DNA of 64,000 bases, from assembly GCA_948474755.1 (NCBI GenBank), contig CAOLHI010001804.1, forward strand, positions 434,001-498,000. The letters are read 5' to 3'. Shown piece by piece: positions 62,301 to 64,000 of this stretch (position 1 is the first letter of the stretch; every line of letters starts with the position of its first letter). This DNA comes from Ctenosaura bakeri. Taxonomy: Eukaryota; Chordata; Lepidosauria; Squamata; Iguanidae. The position numbers and the translations under genes are program-made. Below the pieces are notes generated by a model. It was not told the origin of the DNA. It saw only the letters and a program-made list of their open reading frames with translations, and did no database searches.

Positions 62301-62680
62301 GGATGCGAGCGCGTGGCTCGCACTTGCGCACCACCACTCCTGCTGTGACGACGCTGTGGCCGCACACACTCCCACCAAAGGGGGCAGGAGGATGCGAGGG
62401 CATGGCTCATGCTTGTGCACCACCACCTGGGAGGGAATGGTTCCTAAGACCATCGAAAATACGTATTTTCTGATGGTCTTAGGCAACCCTTGTGAAAGGG
62501 TCATTCGACCCCCAAAGGGGTCGCAACCCCCAGATTGAGAACCGCTGCCCTATGAGGATAGACTTAGAGAGTTGGGTATGTTTAGTCTGCAGAAGAGAAG
62601 GTTAAGAGGGGACATGATAGCCACGTTTAAATATTTGAAGGAATGCCATGTAGAGAAAGGAGAGCGTTTGTTTTCTGCTG
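59338..62680 (+). pseudogene. CR1 ORF2 (endonuclease-reverse transcriptase), one frameshift and one insertion
   Basis: The endonuclease runs from 59347: 'IGITETCWDESHDWNIGIEG', 'GVALYVKDVF', 'VGVYYRPP', 'IIIGDFNYPGICW', 'LDLILTNRD' and 'GGSDHALLEF'. The RT follows: 'SPGPDELHPRILKEL', 'VPIFRKGKK', then an indel in an A-run (about 60776-60784), '[19 protein letters not shown]', '[10 protein letters not shown]', '[14 protein letters not shown]', '[18 protein letters not shown]' and 'FADDTKLGG'. The C-terminal domain is interrupted at 61758 by the SPIN-like element and resumes at 62556. Apart from the A-run slip the frame is open for over 2.3 kb, so the copy is young. Confidence 0.93.
61759..62547 (+). 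mobile_element. SPIN-like hAT element with GC-rich core, copy B
   Basis: A 789-bp element with perfect 8-bp target duplications ccctatga (61751-61758 and 62548-62555) inside CR1 ORF2. Termini are CAGTGGTTCTCAACC and its imperfect inverse ending GAGAACCGCTG. Outer segments ('cctcatgttgtggtgacccc', 'gaccatcgaaaatacgtatt', 'gaaagggtcattcgaccccc') match SPIN-type sequence. Its core (about 61860-62440) is GC-rich and homologous, in corresponding orientation, to the core of copy A. No transposase is encoded. Confidence 0.9.
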
Positions 62681-62712
62681 TGGTCTCTTCTAACTCTACA
62701 TTTCTATGATTC

Positions 62713-64000
62713 CACCAGTTGGTGTGACTTTCTTTAAAACATCCTCAGAAAACATATTTCTTGAATGATTCCCCTGTTACCCTGTTTGCTCAGGACTCCT
62801 TTAAGAGGATTCCCAAAAGCTGTCAAAATTGTCTCTTGTGGGGGAAAATTTGCTCTGCACTGCTTTAGCTATGCAAAGAGGACAGGGTATTTAGGATCTT
62901 TAACCCAATTTTTATGGGGTCAGGCCTAGTCAAAAATCACACAAATTGTTCAAATGTAAGTATTTTATTGACACAGATGTAAAGTCCCTACAATCACTGA
63001 GCTGCACTAACTATAACAAGCATACATGACTATAGAAAGTTAAAGTTCATACAATCGCTCAGCTTCACACACACTCCAACAAGCATGCAAGACTATAGAA
63101 AGTTAGAAATAGATGAAAATTAAGAGGGAGAGAGAGACATAAAGGGTTTGATTCAATACTATACCAATCCAGAGGTCTTCAGCTTGGAGAAAAGATCTCA
63201 GCCATGCCTTTAAGGGCTGAGGGGTGTTTACAAGCTCCATGGTTTTGCAGATCTGAGAGAACTCCTAACTCTAAGCTCTCAAAACTACAGAAAGAAACTC
63301 TCTAACTTCTCCAAAAAAATCTCTCAAACTCCGAAAAGGAGAAGGGAAAAGGCCTAGTTATATGTACAATGTCCTGTGAAACCAGATAGTTGCATCTTTT
63401 TATTAAGATGGATTTCAACTTTGTAGTTTAAAGAAAATACCCTTGTATTTCAAAGAAAATACAACCAAAACATTCTTGTAGTTTCCTGCAAGATCAGTAT
63501 CCCTCCGGAGATGCATGCTCAAGGAGTCATATTCTAGGCTGTTTTGCATTGTTTATTTTCTCAGAGAGTAATTGTTTCCTGATCACTGTTGAAACTCCAT
63601 TCTAATAGGCTGTGAGCCATTTGCCAGATAACCCCAGGATGTATGACAGAAAACAGAACTCTCCTGCCTACGTGTCCTTCCAGTATATCTCTATGGCTCA
63701 CTATGTTTGATATAAAATAATTACGATTCCCAGGACATGGGTTTTAGGGGTACTAGGGGCATTACACCCCCTTTATTCTATAGTTTATTATAGTTGGCAG
63801 TACAAATGGATGAATGTTAGATACCCGTGTCAAGCTAACTCCTCTTCCGCAGTACTTAAGGTTTGACCCTGGCACTAGATATGATATTTGCAAGCAAATG
63901 AGCTGGAGATGGTATCCCATTTGTTTTTTTAATGCTTATAATTTAATTCAGTCAGTGTGTTTTTAAGTGCTTTCCAAATTTCAACAGCATCAGCAATAAA
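62713..64000. other. EZH2 intron, unassigned; possible antisense LTR at about 62919-63768
   Basis: No gene recognised. On the minus strand the stretch from 'tgtaatgcccctagtaccc' (63768 downward) to 'gactaggcctgacccca' (62919) starts TG and ends CA, with an AATAAAA on that strand at about 62963. This would fit a solitary LTR with its poly(A) signal, but there is no matching target duplication, so support is weak. The last 230 bp show nothing recognisable, and the next EZH2 exon is not here. Confidence 0.3.

Larger units (their letters stand above)
58601..62712 (+). mobile_element. Nearly complete CR1 LINE, split by a SPIN-like element
   Basis: CR1 with ORF1 (about 58605-59253), ORF2 (59338 to about 62680) and a 3' UTR with ATTCTATG-like end at 62712. 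A SPIN-like element sits at 61759-62547 near the end of ORF2. After it the ORF2 C-terminus ('[17 protein letters not shown]') is joined early to the terminal 3' UTR near 62680, so the last part of ORF2 and most of the 3' UTR are deleted. Defects in the coding part are few: one stop in ORF1 and one indel in ORF2. Confidence 0.92.

Overview
The window comes from a vertebrate nuclear genome, most likely a squamate reptile. The evidence is four exons of an EZH2 orthologue with canonical splice sites, sitting in introns packed with CR1, L2 and L1 LINEs, tRNA-derived SINEs, DIRS-type tyrosine-recombinase retrotransposons, SPIN-like hAT elements, a Helitron and mariner/pogo-like elements. That repertoire is typical of lizards; the species cannot be named from the sequence.

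Host gene: EZH2 runs on the + strand. The exons at 870-910, 18348-18473, 20214-20392 and 23076-23171 encode the end of the region before the CXC domain, the CXC (pre-SET) domain and the start of the SET domain. Phases chain correctly from exon to exon. I found no further EZH2 exon from 23172 to the window end, so the intron inside the SET-coding part exceeds 40.8 kb. No other complete host gene is present.

Layout: 1-90 is a CR1 3' end. 911-18347 is an intron dominated by an old DIRS-like copy (family B) that is split by a CR1 (about 4.72-6.64 kb), an L2-tailed SINE (7.2-7.4 kb) and an almost full-length antisense L1 (7599-16575, 23-bp target duplication). That L1 is itself interrupted by a pogo/mariner-like DNA transposon (11169-12940, TA duplication) carrying what looks like one complete exon of FBXL4. 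18474-23075 holds short introns with a SINE and a mariner-like MITE. 25149-25927 is a mariner-like element with an internal tandem array. 27.1-35.2 kb is a + strand L1 remnant split by a Helitron (27403-27909) and by DIRS copy 1 (28816-34969). 36.1-57.6 kb is a deeply nested block: old DIRS copy 3 was broken by DIRS copy 2 (36706-43946, which carries a CR1), by an L1 (44432-49428), by an LTR/TIR-like element (50861-54035) that contains an antisense L2, and by a SPIN-like element (55336-56069). Next come family-B DIRS pieces, a hAT transposase remnant, and a nearly complete CR1 (about 58.6-62.7 kb) split by a second SPIN-like element (61759-62547).

All retroelement coding regions seen are broken by stops, indels or insertions. 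Clean target-site duplications, and the lack of one at DIRS insertions, allow the order of events to be read. The most interesting items are the FBXL4-like exon captured in a DNA transposon, two SPIN-like elements sharing a GC-rich core, and DIRS termini that carry perfect splice-donor consensus sequences on the sense strand of EZH2.
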